Below, piece after piece: positions 18,777-27,308 of a stretch of 50,922 nt of DNA. The DNA is from Cytophagales bacterium (GTDB lineage Bacteria; Bacteroidota; Bacteroidia; Cytophagales; VRUD01). Under the pieces are notes generated by a model, which saw nothing but the letters and a program-made list of their open reading frames with translations, was not told the DNA's origin and did not search any database. The stretch is from positions 34,204 to 85,125 of the forward strand of contig VRUD01000005.1 of assembly GCA_019456305.1 (NCBI GenBank). Reading direction: 5' to 3'. Each line of letters opens with the position of its first letter. Position 1 is the first letter of the stretch. The translations under genes were made by a program, and so were the position numbers.

Positions 18777-19931
18777 ATGAACATTGCTGTAAACACCAGG
18801 CTACTACTTACAAATAAATTAGACGGAATTGGCTGGTTTACTTATGAAACTTTATTGAGAGTTACCAGGCTTCATCCCGAACATCACTTTACTTTTTTAT
18901 TTGACAGGAAATATTCCGAAGAATTTATATTTTCTAAGAATATAACTCCTGTGGTGATAGCCCCCCAGGCACGCCATCCTTTTTTGTGGTATTCATGGTT
19001 TGAATGGTCTGTTCCGAGAGCATTGAAAAAATACAAAGCTGACTTATTTTTATCACAAGATGGTTATTTGTCTTTGAGTACAGATGTAAAATCATTGGCC
19101 GTGATCCATGATCTGAATTTTGAACATTTTTCCAAAGACCTGCCCTGGCTTGTAAGAAAATATCACAAGTCCTATTTCCCTGAATTTGCCAAAAAAGCAG
19201 CAAGGATTGCTACTGTCTCACAATATTCTAAAAATGATATAATCAACATATATCATGTTGATCCGGACAAAATTGATGTGGTCTATAATGGGGCAAATGA
19301 AAACTTTAAACCCATATCTAAAGAGGAAAAACAGCTTTGTAGAAAAAAATACACTCATAGTGCACCTTTCTTTTTATTTATAGGAGCTTTACATCCTCGT
19401 AAAAATCTGGCTAACTTATTTATAGCTTTTGATTCGTTTAAAAAATTTATTTCGAGCGAGAAACCCCCAAATAATACCGAAGAAGCCAAAATAAAACTGT
19501 TGATAGTGGGTAAAAAGAAATGGTGGACAAAAGAAATGCAGTTCGCTTACCAGGGAATGGAATTTAAAAATGAGGTGACTTTTATTAATAGATTATCCGG
19601 AATTGAACTTAACAACGTAATTGCATCTGCCCTTGCATTAACTTATGTATCAAATTTTGAAGGCTTTGGAATTCCTGTTTTGGAAGCAATGTATTGTGAA
19701 ACCCCTGTTATTACCTCAGATGTGACTTCCATGCCTGAGATAGGAGGTGATGCTGTACTTTTGGTAGATCCTGCCTCCACAGATTCCATAACAAATGCAA
19801 TGATGAAAGTTGCAAAAGATCAAAAGTTAAGGAAAAAGCTGATCAATAAAGGTAAAATACAGAGACAAAAATTTTCGTGGGATAAGACGGCAGATTTACT
19901 ATGGAAATGTATAGAAAAAGTTATCGCATAG
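18777..19931 (+). CDS. Glycosyltransferase family 4 (GT-B fold)
   Basis: A retaining sugar transferase of 384 residues, cytoplasmic or membrane-associated. The N-terminal Rossmann half begins MNIAVNTRLLLTNKLDGIGW. The C-terminal nucleotide-sugar-binding half has FIGALHPRKN and the ExFGxxxxE signature EGFGIPVLEAMYCETPVITS. It starts 8 bp after the palindrome at the dnaG stop and is followed after 10 bp by a second GT4. Surface polysaccharide or glycoprotein glycan synthesis is inferred from context; the substrate is unknown. Confidence 0.9.
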   Translation: MNIAVNTRLLLTNKLDGIGWFTYETLLRVTRLHPEHHFTFLFDRKYSEEFIFSKNITPVVIAPQARHPFLWYSWFEWSVPRALKKYKADLFLSQDGYLSLSTDVKSLAVIHDLNFEHFSKDLPWLVRKYHKSYFPEFAKKAARIATVSQYSKNDIINIYHVDPDKIDVVYNGANENFKPISKEEKQLCRKKYTHSAPFFLFIGALHPRKNLANLFIAFDSFKKFISSEKPPNNTEEAKIKLLIVGKKKWWTKEMQFAYQGMEFKNEVTFINRLSGIELNNVIASALALTYVSNFEGFGIPVLEAMYCETPVITSDVTSMPEIGGDAVLLVDPASTDSITNAMMKVAKDQKLRKKLINKGKIQRQKFSWDKTADLLWKCIEKVIA

Positions 19932-19941
19932 CACAAAACTT

Positions 19942-21156
19942 ATGAATAAAAAATTCAAATTGAGGATCCTCATAATCTGTCCACGCGTACCATATCCTCC
20001 TGATGACGGTGGCGCTATTGCTATGTTTGATGTGATCAACCATCTTTCTAAGAACGGTCACAATATCACTGTTCTTGCCATTAATACGCCCAAACATTTT
20101 CAGCCGGATAATGTCTTAGATGGCATAGCATTGCTAAAAACCGTTTTTGTAAACACCAACATCTCAGTATTTAACGCGTTCTTAAATCTATTCAGAAAAA
20201 TGCCATACAACATTGAACGATTTATTTCTAAAAAATTTAAAAATACTTTAATTCAGCTTTTACGATCAGAAGAATACGACCTGATACAAATAGAGGGAAC
20301 TTTTGTAGCCTGGTATGTAGATATAATTAAAAAAAATATCAATATTCCGGTAATATTACGTTCACACAATTTAGAATATCAAATCTGGGCACGATTAGCA
20401 TATAACGAAAAAAAAATATTTAAAAAATGGTATTTAGAAAAACTTGCCAGAGGAGTAAAAGATTTTGAAAGAGAATATCTTAATAAGTTTGATGCGATCG
20501 CTGCCATCACAGAAAATGATAAACAAAGTATGAGGCAATTAGGCTGTACTACTCCTATTGAATATATACCGGCAGGGGTAGAATTGGAAAGATTTAAAAA
20601 TAATAATAATAATATTACCAAACCAAACAGTATTTTTATATTAGGCGCTTTGAACTGGATGCCAAATCTTGAAGCCCTTGAATGGTTTTTGGAACATATT
20701 TGGCCTGCGGTTCATAAAAATCTCCCGGAGATTACTTTGCATATTGCAGGAAAGGACACACCTGGTTATTTGTTCAAACTAAATCTTGAAAATGTACATG
20801 TTCACGGATTTGTGGATTCCGCTTCTGATTTTATGCAGCAGCATGACCTGATGGTAGTACCACTTCTCTCAGGAAGTGGAATGCGCATAAAAATCATAGA
20901 GGGCATGGCTCTCAGTAAATGCATTATTTCTACTTCTCTTGGAGCAGAAGGAATAGATTGCGAAAATGACAGGAATATTTTAATTTGCGACACACCGCAG
21001 GAATGGATTGACACTATCGCCAACTATTTTAAGGATACCTCTCCAGGTCTGTTAATTGGAAAAAATGCAAGACAGTTAATTAATCAAAAATACAAAAACG
21101 AAATTATTATTAAGAGATTTATCCATTTATACAATTATCTAATAGCTAATAGCTAA
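19942..21156 (+). CDS. Glycosyltransferase family 4, second copy in the cluster
   Basis: A GT-B sugar transferase of 404 residues. It begins LRILIICPRVPYPPDDGGAI, with the glycine-rich acceptor loop, and has the donor-site motif VPLLSGSGMRIKIIEGMAL and the family's TSLGAEGID. A likely operon partner of the preceding GT4 (10-bp gap). The last residues LIANS and the TAA stop are encoded by the start of the TAATAGC heptamer array, so the natural C-terminus appears to have been replaced or extended by repeat DNA. Confidence 0.88.
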   Translation: MNKKFKLRILIICPRVPYPPDDGGAIAMFDVINHLSKNGHNITVLAINTPKHFQPDNVLDGIALLKTVFVNTNISVFNAFLNLFRKMPYNIERFISKKFKNTLIQLLRSEEYDLIQIEGTFVAWYVDIIKKNINIPVILRSHNLEYQIWARLAYNEKKIFKKWYLEKLARGVKDFEREYLNKFDAIAAITENDKQSMRQLGCTTPIEYIPAGVELERFKNNNNNITKPNSIFILGALNWMPNLEALEWFLEHIWPAVHKNLPEITLHIAGKDTPGYLFKLNLENVHVHGFVDSASDFMQQHDLMVVPLLSGSGMRIKIIEGMALSKCIISTSLGAEGIDCENDRNILICDTPQEWIDTIANYFKDTSPGLLIGKNARQLINQKYKNEIIIKRFIHLYNYLIANS

Positions 21157-21215
21157 TAGCTAATAGCTAATAGCTAATAGCTAATAGCTAATAGCTGTTA
21201 GCTTTTAGCTTTTAG
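21138..21215. repeat. Heptamer tandem array A1 (TAATAGC family)
   Basis: About seven exact copies of TAATAGC run from inside the GT4 gene past its stop, then degenerate to TTTTAGC units. It forms the left member of a three-array cluster surrounding a split S23-like gene. Confidence 0.85.
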
Positions 21216-21242
21216 CAATAGATTTGATAACACAAAATCAAA

Positions 21243-21302
21243 ATGAAGAACTTTAGAAGATTGAAAATTTGGGAACGAGGAATGGAATCTGTTAGCTTTT
21301 AG
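21243..21302 (+). pseudogene. N-terminal remnant of a four-helix-bundle (S23/IVP-like) gene
   Basis: An ATG opens MKNFRRLKIWERGMESVSF then TAG. The MKNFRxLKxWxxGM start is characteristic of free-standing four-helix-bundle proteins related to the 23S rRNA intervening-sequence protein. The frame runs into heptamer array A2 and stops there. The matching C-terminal part follows array A2. Confidence 0.6.
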
Positions 21303-21353
21303 CTATTAGCTTTTGGCTTTTAGCTAACAGCCAACAGCCAACAGCTAACAGCT
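21287..21353. repeat. Heptamer array A2, internally inverted
   Basis: TTAGCTTT-type units (21289-21325) are followed by the reverse orientation, TAACAGC and CAACAGC units (21324-21353). The array occupies the place where the middle of the S23-like gene should be. Confidence 0.75.
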
Positions 21354-21357
21354 TTTT

Positions 21358-21429
21358 GAAGGGTTGCATGAAGAGCAACGGATGATCAACAGTTTCATTA
21401 TTACACTGAAATTAACAGCTATCAGCTAA
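21358..21429 (+). pseudogene. C-terminal remnant of the same S23/IVP-like gene
   Basis: The frame reads EGLHEEQRMINSFIITLK, then repeat-derived LTAIS and TAA. The EEQRMINSFIITLK helix resembles the last helix of four-helix-bundle S23-like proteins (IRKMLNxFIxxLK). Together with the N-terminal remnant it represents one gene whose centre was lost between repeats. Confidence 0.5.
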
Positions 21430-21456
21430 AAGCTAAAAGCTAAAAGCTAACAGCTA
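21413..21456. repeat. Heptamer array A3 (AGCTAAA family)
   Basis: Units of AGCTAAA/AGCTAAC, the reverse complement of the TTTAGCT units in A1 and A2. It ends 8 bp before the GT2 start codon. A1 and A3 are thus inverted flanks of the S23 remnant. Confidence 0.8.
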
Positions 21457-21463
21457 ATTCTTA

Positions 21464-22735
21464 ATGCTTATCATACTTTTAATCTTATTCTGGCTATCCG
21501 TATTCTTAGTTTCTCACACTTACCTGCTATATCCATTACTGCTAAAGTTGTTAAGCAGCAACAAAAAACAAAATCAAATTATTTATCAACTAAAAGATAG
21601 TGATTTGCCTGAGGTAGATATATTATTGGCTGTATTCAATGAAGAAAAAGTCATTGAAGAGAAGATCCGATCTACTTTTCATACCAGTTACCCGGTTAAT
21701 AAGATCAAATTTTATATTGGTACAGACGCTTCCACAGATGAAACTAATGAGATCATCAAAAAATACCAACAGCAATATTCTCAACTGCAACTGATTCGAT
21801 TTTCAGGCCGCAGAGGAAAAGCAGCAATCATCAACGAACTTTCAAGCTGTTCAAAATCACCTGTAATGATCCTTACTGATGCGAATGTGTTTTTTGAACT
21901 TCATACGATATATCACTTAGTGAAACATTATAAAAACCAGGAAATAGCGCAGGTAGGTGGGAACATTTTACATAAAACCGTTAGCCTGGATCCGAAATCT
22001 GAAATTCGAAAACCGAAACTCGAAACTCGAAATCCGAAACTCGAAACTCGAAATCCAAAATCACACAAAGGTATTTCTTTCCAGGAAAAGGCTTATCAAA
22101 TTCGCGAAAACAAGATGAAATACCAGGAGGGCATTGTTTGGGGATCAATGATTGGTGCTTTTGGTGGCTGTTATTCAATCCTTAGGGACTATTTTATTCC
22201 CGTCCCCCGAAATTACCTGATGGATGATTTTTACATATCAATGAATGTATTAAGTAACAACAAAAAAGCTATCAACGAACTCGAAGCGAATTGTTATGAA
22301 GATGTATCGGTTAAGCCCTCTGAAGAATTCAAGAGAAAGGTAAGAATTTCGGCAGGTAATTTCCAGAATCTGAGCGTCTATAAAGGCTTATTATGGCCAC
22401 CTTTCACAGGAAAATCTTTCGCTTTTTTATCACATAAAGTGCTTAGATGGTATACTCCGTTTTTTATAATTGTTGCCCTTATTTCAAATTTACTCCTAAT
22501 GAATTATTACATTTTTTATCAAATAACACTATGCGTGCTCTTAGCTGCTTTATGTATTGTTATTTTAGATATTGTATTAAAAATAATTAATATCAATTGG
22601 AAACTATTTAGGTTTATATTTCATTTCTTTTATATGAACTTAGCCTTGTTGGTAGGTTTTATAAAGTTTTCATTGGGCGTTAAAACAAATATCTGGCAGC
22701 CTACGGAACGAAATCAAGAATCAATAGACAATTGA
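21464..22735 (+). CDS. Membrane glycosyltransferase family 2
   Basis: A processive-type GT-A transferase of 423 residues in the inner membrane. It has an N-terminal TM helix ([20 protein letters not shown]) and a catalytic domain with [29 protein letters not shown] and [21 protein letters not shown] acidic motif and [11 protein letters not shown] follow, with three or four C-terminal TM helices. Likely acts with the two GT4 enzymes upstream on a surface glycan. Residues about 176-198 ([16 protein letters not shown]) are a translated heptamer array inserted in frame. The C-terminal ESIDN and stop lie in another short heptamer tract. Confidence 0.9.
   Translation: MLIILLILFWLSVFLVSHTYLLYPLLLKLLSSNKKQNQIIYQLKDSDLPEVDILLAVFNEEKVIEEKIRSTFHTSYPVNKIKFYIGTDASTDETNEIIKKYQQQYSQLQLIRFSGRRGKAAIINELSSCSKSPVMILTDANVFFELHTIYHLVKHYKNQEIAQVGGNILHKTVSLDPKSEIRKPKLETRNPKLETRNPKSHKGISFQEKAYQIRENKMKYQEGIVWGSMIGAFGGCYSILRDYFIPVPRNYLMDDFYISMNVLSNNKKAINELEANCYEDVSVKPSEEFKRKVRISAGNFQNLSVYKGLLWPPFTGKSFAFLSHKVLRWYTPFFIIVALISNLLLMNYYIFYQITLCVLLAALCIVILDIVLKIININWKLFRFIFHFFYMNLALLVGFIKFSLGVKTNIWQPTERNQESIDN
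21989..22057. repeat. CGAAACT-type heptamer array inside the GT2 coding region
   Basis: Tandem heptamers CGAAACT/CGAAATC. They preserve the frame and translate as LETRNPK repeats. The reverse-complement array (TTTCGAG/TTTCGGA) occurs at 34912-35008. Confidence 0.85.
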
Positions 22736-22752
22736 CAATAGACAGTTGACAA
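22725..22752. repeat. Short TTGACAA/TAGACAG heptamer tract
   Basis: About four heptamer units overlap the GT2 stop codon at 22733-22735 and lead into a small CCCGGGCACTCGGG palindrome before ribBA. Confidence 0.7.
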
Positions 22753-22781
22753 TTCACCCCGGGCACTCGGGTACACTTACT

Positions 22782-24023
22782 ATGAATAAACAAATAAAAC
22801 TCAACACCATAGAGCAAGCCATAGACGCAGTCAAAAACGGAGAGATCATCATTGTAGTAGATGATGAAGAAAGGGAAAACGAAGGTGATCTTATTTGTGC
22901 TGCTGAATGCGTAACCCCAAAAATTATAAACTTTATGTCAAAAGAAGCACGCGGGATTATCTGTGCTTCGCTTGAAGAGGATCGCTGTGAAGAGCTGGAT
23001 CTTGACCTAATGGTGGGTAAAAACACAGCGCCCAATAAAACCCAGTTTACTGTTTCGGTTGATCTGTTAACAAAAGGCTGTACCACTGGTGTTTCTGCCA
23101 TCGACAGGGCAAAAACCATCAAAGCGCTCGTTGATCCTAATACCAAACCCGATGATCTGGGAAGGCCAGGACATATCTTCCCGCTGAAAGCTATGAAAGG
23201 AGGTGTGTTGAGAAGAACAGGACATACTGAAGCTGCCATAGATTTTGCAAAGTTAGCCGGCTTTGAGCCTGCAGGCGTTCTGGTAGAAATAATGAATAAA
23301 AACGGCACGATGGCACGCATGCCAGACCTGAGAAAAATAGCAGACCGTTTTAAGTTAAAATTGGTTACAATAAAGGACCTGATCAAATACAGACTTGAAA
23401 AAGAAAGCCTTATTAAAAGAGAAATAGCTGTAAAATTGCCTACCGAATGGGGAGACTTCGATCTTGTGGCTTTTAAACAATTAAATACTGACGGTATTCA
23501 TCTTGCACTAATTAAAGGTAAATGGGAAAGAAATGAACCGGTGCTGGTTAGAGTACATTCATCCTGTGTTACAGGAGATGTTTTTGGCTCCTGCAGGTGC
23601 GATTGCGGCAAACAGCTCCACAATGCAATGAGTTTGGTTGACAAGGAAGGCACGGGTGTGGTATTGTATATGAACCAGGAAGGCAGAGGTATCGGACTGC
23701 TTAACAAACTTAAAGCCTATAAATTGCAGGAACAGGGACAGGACACAGTAGAAGCCAACCTTCTCCTGGGGTTTGATATGGATGCAAGAGATTACGGTGT
23801 AGGCGCCCAGATATTACGCAACCTGGGCGTTTCAAAAATGAAATTAATTACCAACAATCCTAAAAAAAGAGCCGGTATCACGGGCTATGGACTGGAGATC
23901 GTTGAAACCATCCCCCTTGAAATTGCTCCCAACAAACACAATAAGAAATACCTGACCACCAAAAGAGATAAAATGGGGCATGATATTTTGAAAAAGAAGA
24001 AAAAAAGAAGGGGGAAGAAGTAG
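22782..24023 (+). CDS. ribBA: Bifunctional 3,4-DHBP synthase / GTP cyclohydrolase II
   Basis: Provides both precursors of riboflavin: 3,4-dihydroxy-2-butanone 4-phosphate from ribulose 5-phosphate, and the pyrimidine from GTP. It has 413 residues from the ATG at 22782; an in-frame TTG at 22746 lies in repeat DNA and is unlikely. RibB domain at about 1-205 with the acidic metal loop [11 protein letters not shown] (27-37). RibA domain at about 210-400 with zinc ligands C262, C271 and C273 ([17 protein letters not shown]) and the catalytic segment NQEGRGIGL. The C-terminus is lysine-rich. No riboswitch is apparent upstream. Confidence 0.96.
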   Translation: MNKQIKLNTIEQAIDAVKNGEIIIVVDDEERENEGDLICAAECVTPKIINFMSKEARGIICASLEEDRCEELDLDLMVGKNTAPNKTQFTVSVDLLTKGCTTGVSAIDRAKTIKALVDPNTKPDDLGRPGHIFPLKAMKGGVLRRTGHTEAAIDFAKLAGFEPAGVLVEIMNKNGTMARMPDLRKIADRFKLKLVTIKDLIKYRLEKESLIKREIAVKLPTEWGDFDLVAFKQLNTDGIHLALIKGKWERNEPVLVRVHSSCVTGDVFGSCRCDCGKQLHNAMSLVDKEGTGVVLYMNQEGRGIGLLNKLKAYKLQEQGQDTVEANLLLGFDMDARDYGVGAQILRNLGVSKMKLITNNPKKRAGITGYGLEIVETIPLEIAPNKHNKKYLTTKRDKMGHDILKKKKKRRGKK

Positions 24024-24025
24024 CA

Positions 24026-24146
24026 GTAATTCAATAGTAATTCAATAGTAATTTAATGGTAATTCAATGGCAATTCAATGGAATTACAACTGAATTACAA
24101 CCGAATTACAACCGAATTACAACCGAATTACAACCGAATTACAACT
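24026..24146. repeat. Inverted pair of 11-mer tandem arrays
   Basis: Five units of GTAATTCAATR are followed immediately by six units of GAATTACAACY, exactly 11 x 11 bp. The cores GTAATTC and GAATTAC are reverse complements, so the array is a large inverted repeat with different 4-base linkers. A shorter version is at 43650-43696. The rest of the gap, 24147-24396, has no gene I can support; a weak CCAGTAA-type tract lies near 24284-24322. Confidence 0.85.
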
Positions 24147-24396
24147 GAACACTTCGGCAGGCTTGCAAATAGCGGGATTAGCATTATATATACACCTAAA
24201 AATCTAAATCAAAAAGAGGAAAAGTACGTCCTATTGTGAATAAAGAGCTGCATTAAGACAATATGTTGCAAAAATTAATAATAATAGGGTCAACCAGCAC
24301 CCAGTAACCAGCATCCAGTAACTGATAATTTGATGCATGATGTTAATAATGATTACAATTTAAGTTGTTTTTTTTAATTTAGATTTTTAGGTACAG

Positions 24397-26163
24397 ATGA
24401 AAAAACTAATCATATTTATCATAGCAGCCAACGCAGGCAGCTTAATATTGAAGCCACCTGACAATTCTCAATTAATCGCATCACTCACTCAAACTGACAC
24501 TACTTCTCAAGATCACAAATCTACCCCCCTCTTCCCGGGTACTCGGGAGGCTGGGAGTGAGGCGCTCGATTCCCTCAAAAACGCTCTCAAAAACGCAACC
24601 CACGATACCACCCGAGTAAATATTCTACTTCAAATTGTTGAAAACATATATGACGACAACGTATGGCCTGAATACAACCGGCAAGCGCTGGATATTGCCG
24701 AAAAAAACATCCCCCGCAGCAAAGGAGCAGTATTGCTCGCGTTTAAAAAAGCAAAAGCAGCCTCCCTCAACAACATAGGTTATATTCACAATGTACAGGG
24801 CAACCCAGACAAGGCGCTGGAATATTACCTGCAAAGTTTGGAGATAGGAAAAGAGATCAATGACAAACAAGGCATCGCCACCTCATTAAATAACATAGGT
24901 ATGATCTATAAAAACCAGGGCAACCTTGACAAGGCGCTGGAAAATTTCCTGCAAAGCTTAGAGATACAAAAAGAGATCAATGACAAACAAGGTATCGCCA
25001 CCTCATTAAATAACATAGGCCTTATCTATAAAAACCAGGGTAACCCTGACAAGGCGCTGGAATATTACCTGCAAAGCTTAAAGATACTAAAAGAGATCAA
25101 TGACAAACAAGACATCGCCAGATCATTAAATAACATAGCCAATATCTATTACGACCAGGGCAACCATGATCCCGATTTAATCGGGATGAAACGCGACAGT
25201 TTGTTCAACAGGGCGCTGGAATATCACCTGCAAAGCCTGGAGATAAAAAAAGAGATCAATGACAAACAAGGCATCGCCTACTCATTAAATAACATAGGCG
25301 CTATCTATTACAACCAGGGTAACCCAGACAAGGCGCTGGAATATTACCTGCAAAGCTTAGAAATACAAAAAGAGATCAATTACAAACGTGGCATCGCCTA
25401 CTCATTAAATTTCATAGGGCTCATTTATCTTGAACGTAAAGACTATACCACTGCCGCAGACTACTGCACGCGCTCACTCTTCATAGCAGAGGAGCTTGGC
25501 TATCCTGAAAACATAATGAGATCTGCCGGAAGCCTGCACAAGATATACAAAGCCATGGCAAAAAAAGCCAAAAAACAGGGCTTGTGGGAGTATGGTGAGC
25601 GCTATGCAACAGCTATAGAGTACAACGAACTCTACACACAAATGCGCGATACGGTCCACAACAACGCCATGTCAAAAGCCATTGGCAAGGTAGAAGGTAA
25701 GTTTGAGTTCAAAATGGCGCTCAAACAAAGAGAGCAGCGCGAAAAAGAGCAGGAACTAAAGAAAGCCAAAGAAACATCACACAGAAACAACCTGCAAAAT
25801 GGTGCAATCGCCATCGGTATATTTGTATTACTTACAATAATTATCTTTCTCGGTAATTTTGTAATGCCCGGGTGGCTAGTCAATGCTTTGTCGTTTGTAC
25901 CTTTTGTACTGCTGTTTGAGTTCATCACCGAGCTCACTGAACCCTGGACAGAAGGCTTCACAGGTGATCAGCCCATATACGAAGTGCTCATCAATACCGT
26001 GGTGGTATTAATTATATTTCCCATACAGTACATTTTTGAAAAAAAGTTGAGGGAGAGGCTGTACAGAGCAAAGAAGAAGCGGGCTGTAGCTCGGATTGGT
26101 AATCCGAGAAAGCGGAGGAAGGGGAGTAGTAGTATAGCGTTTCATAAAAAGGATAACATTTAA
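24397..26163 (+). CDS. TPR-repeat membrane protein
   Basis: A 588-residue protein of unknown function. It has an N-terminal hydrophobic segment (LIIFIIAANAGSLIL) and six near-identical 40-residue TPR units at about 123-360 (SLNNIGYIHNVQGNPDKALE type). A coiled-coil linker (LKQREQREKEQELKKAKE) precedes three hydrophobic segments (GIFVLLTIIIFLGNF; VPFVLLFEFI; INTVVVLIIFPI). The layout resembles TPR sensor proteins of Bacteroidota that end in a kinase or DNA-binding domain, but no such domain is present. Small palindromes fall inside the reading frame: CCCGGGTACTCGGG near 24535, ATCCCGAT...ATCGGGAT at 25169-25187 (adding about 16 residues to one TPR) and CTCGGATTGGTAATCCGAG near the end. Confidence 0.82.
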   Translation: MKKLIIFIIAANAGSLILKPPDNSQLIASLTQTDTTSQDHKSTPLFPGTREAGSEALDSLKNALKNATHDTTRVNILLQIVENIYDDNVWPEYNRQALDIAEKNIPRSKGAVLLAFKKAKAASLNNIGYIHNVQGNPDKALEYYLQSLEIGKEINDKQGIATSLNNIGMIYKNQGNLDKALENFLQSLEIQKEINDKQGIATSLNNIGLIYKNQGNPDKALEYYLQSLKILKEINDKQDIARSLNNIANIYYDQGNHDPDLIGMKRDSLFNRALEYHLQSLEIKKEINDKQGIAYSLNNIGAIYYNQGNPDKALEYYLQSLEIQKEINYKRGIAYSLNFIGLIYLERKDYTTAADYCTRSLFIAEELGYPENIMRSAGSLHKIYKAMAKKAKKQGLWEYGERYATAIEYNELYTQMRDTVHNNAMSKAIGKVEGKFEFKMALKQREQREKEQELKKAKETSHRNNLQNGAIAIGIFVLLTIIIFLGNFVMPGWLVNALSFVPFVLLFEFITELTEPWTEGFTGDQPIYEVLINTVVVLIIFPIQYIFEKKLRERLYRAKKKRAVARIGNPRKRRKGSSSIAFHKKDNI

Positions 26164-26199
26164 CCTATATTATTCCTAAACTTTAAGATGAAACAAATA

Positions 26200-26240
26200 A
26201 AATCCCAAATCCAAAGCTCAAAATCCAAAATAAATCCCAA
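26200..26240. repeat. Left arm of inverted short-repeat pair, locus B
   Basis: AAATCCCAAATCC-type units, the reverse complement of the units at 26423-26483. A perfect 14-bp inverted repeat, CCCCGCACATAAAT / ATTTATGTGCGGGG (26241-26254 and 26286-26299), sits just inside. Confidence 0.75.
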
Positions 26241-26328
26241 CCCCGCACATAAATAGAGTGTGCAGAGAAAACCATTTAATCTAAAATTTATGTGCGGGGC
26301 AAAACCTAAATCCCAAAAAAAGAATTAA

Positions 26329-26412
26329 ATGACTCAAGAAAAAAAGCCATACGATTTACAGGAAAGATTATTGCTGTTCGGGAAAAGAATGATTATAAGC
26401 AGAAAATCGTAA
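26329..26412 (+). pseudogene. N-terminal remnant of a second four-helix-bundle (S23/IVP-like) gene
   Basis: ATG opens MTQEKKPYDLQERLLLFGKR, then MIISRKS and a stop. The KPYDLxERxxxFxKR opening is typical of one subgroup of S23-like four-helix-bundle proteins (about 120 residues when intact). Only the first helix remains, and the sequence then runs into the right-hand repeat array. The wider gap, 26164-26594, holds only this and the repeats. Confidence 0.6.
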
Positions 26413-26422
26413 CTTTGTGTTC

Positions 26423-26483
26423 TGAAATTGGGATTTTTCATTTGGGATTTATTTTGAGCTTGGGATTTTGAAATTGGGATTTT
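26423..26483. repeat. Right arm of inverted short-repeat pair, locus B
   Basis: Units of the type TTGGGATTT, several copies, in inverse orientation to 26200-26240. Together they bracket the S23 remnant. Confidence 0.75.
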
Positions 26484-26549
26484 ATGAATAATTGAGGATA
26501 GTAATTATTTTTTATTTGTTATTATTTTAGTGAAACGATATAATAGTGG

Positions 26550-26557
26550 TATATTTG
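26550..26557 (+). promoter_or_regulatory. Possible -7 element (TATATTTG)
   Basis: Matches TAnnTTTG and lies 37 bp before the ATG at 26595. No well-spaced -33 TTTG was found, so this is tentative. Confidence 0.35.
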
Positions 26558-26594
26558 TCACGCATATAACGAGTTATCATCAATTCTCTACTAA

Positions 26595-27260
26595 ATGAAT
26601 AGAACTCTTTACATATTGATAGTACTTGCGTTTTTCTATGCTTGTAATTCGGAATCAGAAAAAAAAGACCCTATAACTAAGATTAAAAGAGAAAAATTAA
26701 TTACACCTGTATCGGAAAAAGAAAATCAGCGAGACTCAGTACCAAACACGTCAATTGAAAAAGATAGGTGCTTAGACAGAAAAGATATAGACGTTCCACT
26801 TGAAATAAGGCAGAGTTTAGGAAAGCTATATCCAAATTATAGAATTGCTAAAAATTCTGATTTCTTCGACAATTACTGGTGCTATTTTTATAAAGAAAGT
26901 GATTCTCCGTATTTCATAACCGGTGACTTTGATGGAGATGGTAATAATGAATTTGCATTAATGCTAACAAAAAATGAACGAACAAAAACAATTATTGTGG
27001 TTCTGGATAAAATAAGGGGACAATTTCAATCAATGGTTGTGGACAGCTTGGTTGCTCAACGAAAACCTAATATTGATATTAAGTATACAAAATTTTATAG
27101 TGGCCTTCATAAACACAAACCTGAAACTATAAAAACTATGGCAACTGATAGTACCTATATTTTCTCAAACGAATTTATATCACTTGATTTTTTCGAAAAA
27201 GGTGGATATTATTACCTCTGGACTGGAAAAGAATTCAAAAGAATCGGAGTAGGATGTTAG
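26595..27260 (+). CDS. Putative lipoprotein with FG-GAP-like calcium loop
   Basis: Unrecognised 221-residue protein. The N-terminal hydrophobic segment ends FFYAC at about residue 17, which could be a lipoprotein cleavage site, followed by a charged linker. Residues about 115-127 read GDFDGDGNNEFAL, the Asp-rich loop of FG-GAP/VCBS-type repeats. The C-terminal part includes YYYLWTGKEFKRIGVG. Probably envelope-anchored. Possibly cotranscribed with the lipoprotein 48 bp downstream. Confidence 0.75.
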   Translation: MNRTLYILIVLAFFYACNSESEKKDPITKIKREKLITPVSEKENQRDSVPNTSIEKDRCLDRKDIDVPLEIRQSLGKLYPNYRIAKNSDFFDNYWCYFYKESDSPYFITGDFDGDGNNEFALMLTKNERTKTIIVVLDKIRGQFQSMVVDSLVAQRKPNIDIKYTKFYSGLHKHKPETIKTMATDSTYIFSNEFISLDFFEKGGYYYLWTGKEFKRIGVGC

Positions 27261-27308
27261 AGAGCAACTTAACAATGAAATTAGAGAATACTTTTAAATT
27301 AAATTAAC

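Noticed and set aside
21138..21456. CRISPR-like array
   Set aside because: Units are 7 bp, directly adjacent and without spacers, and no cas genes are near.
22746..22781. TTG-initiated extension of ribBA
   Set aside because: The added residues translate repeat and palindrome DNA; the ATG at 22782 gives the normal family start.
22754..23386. Long minus-strand open frame of 210 codons opposite ribBA
   Set aside because: It lies antisense to a clear riboflavin gene, and its composition mirrors that gene's codon bias.
24026..24146. CRISPR or iteron-type replication origin
   Set aside because: 11-bp units without spacers in two orientations. No replication initiator gene is adjacent and no DnaA boxes were seen.
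21243..26412. Diversity-generating retroelement suggested by S23/Avd-like fragments
   Set aside because: There is no reverse transcriptase and no template/variable repeat pair in the window.
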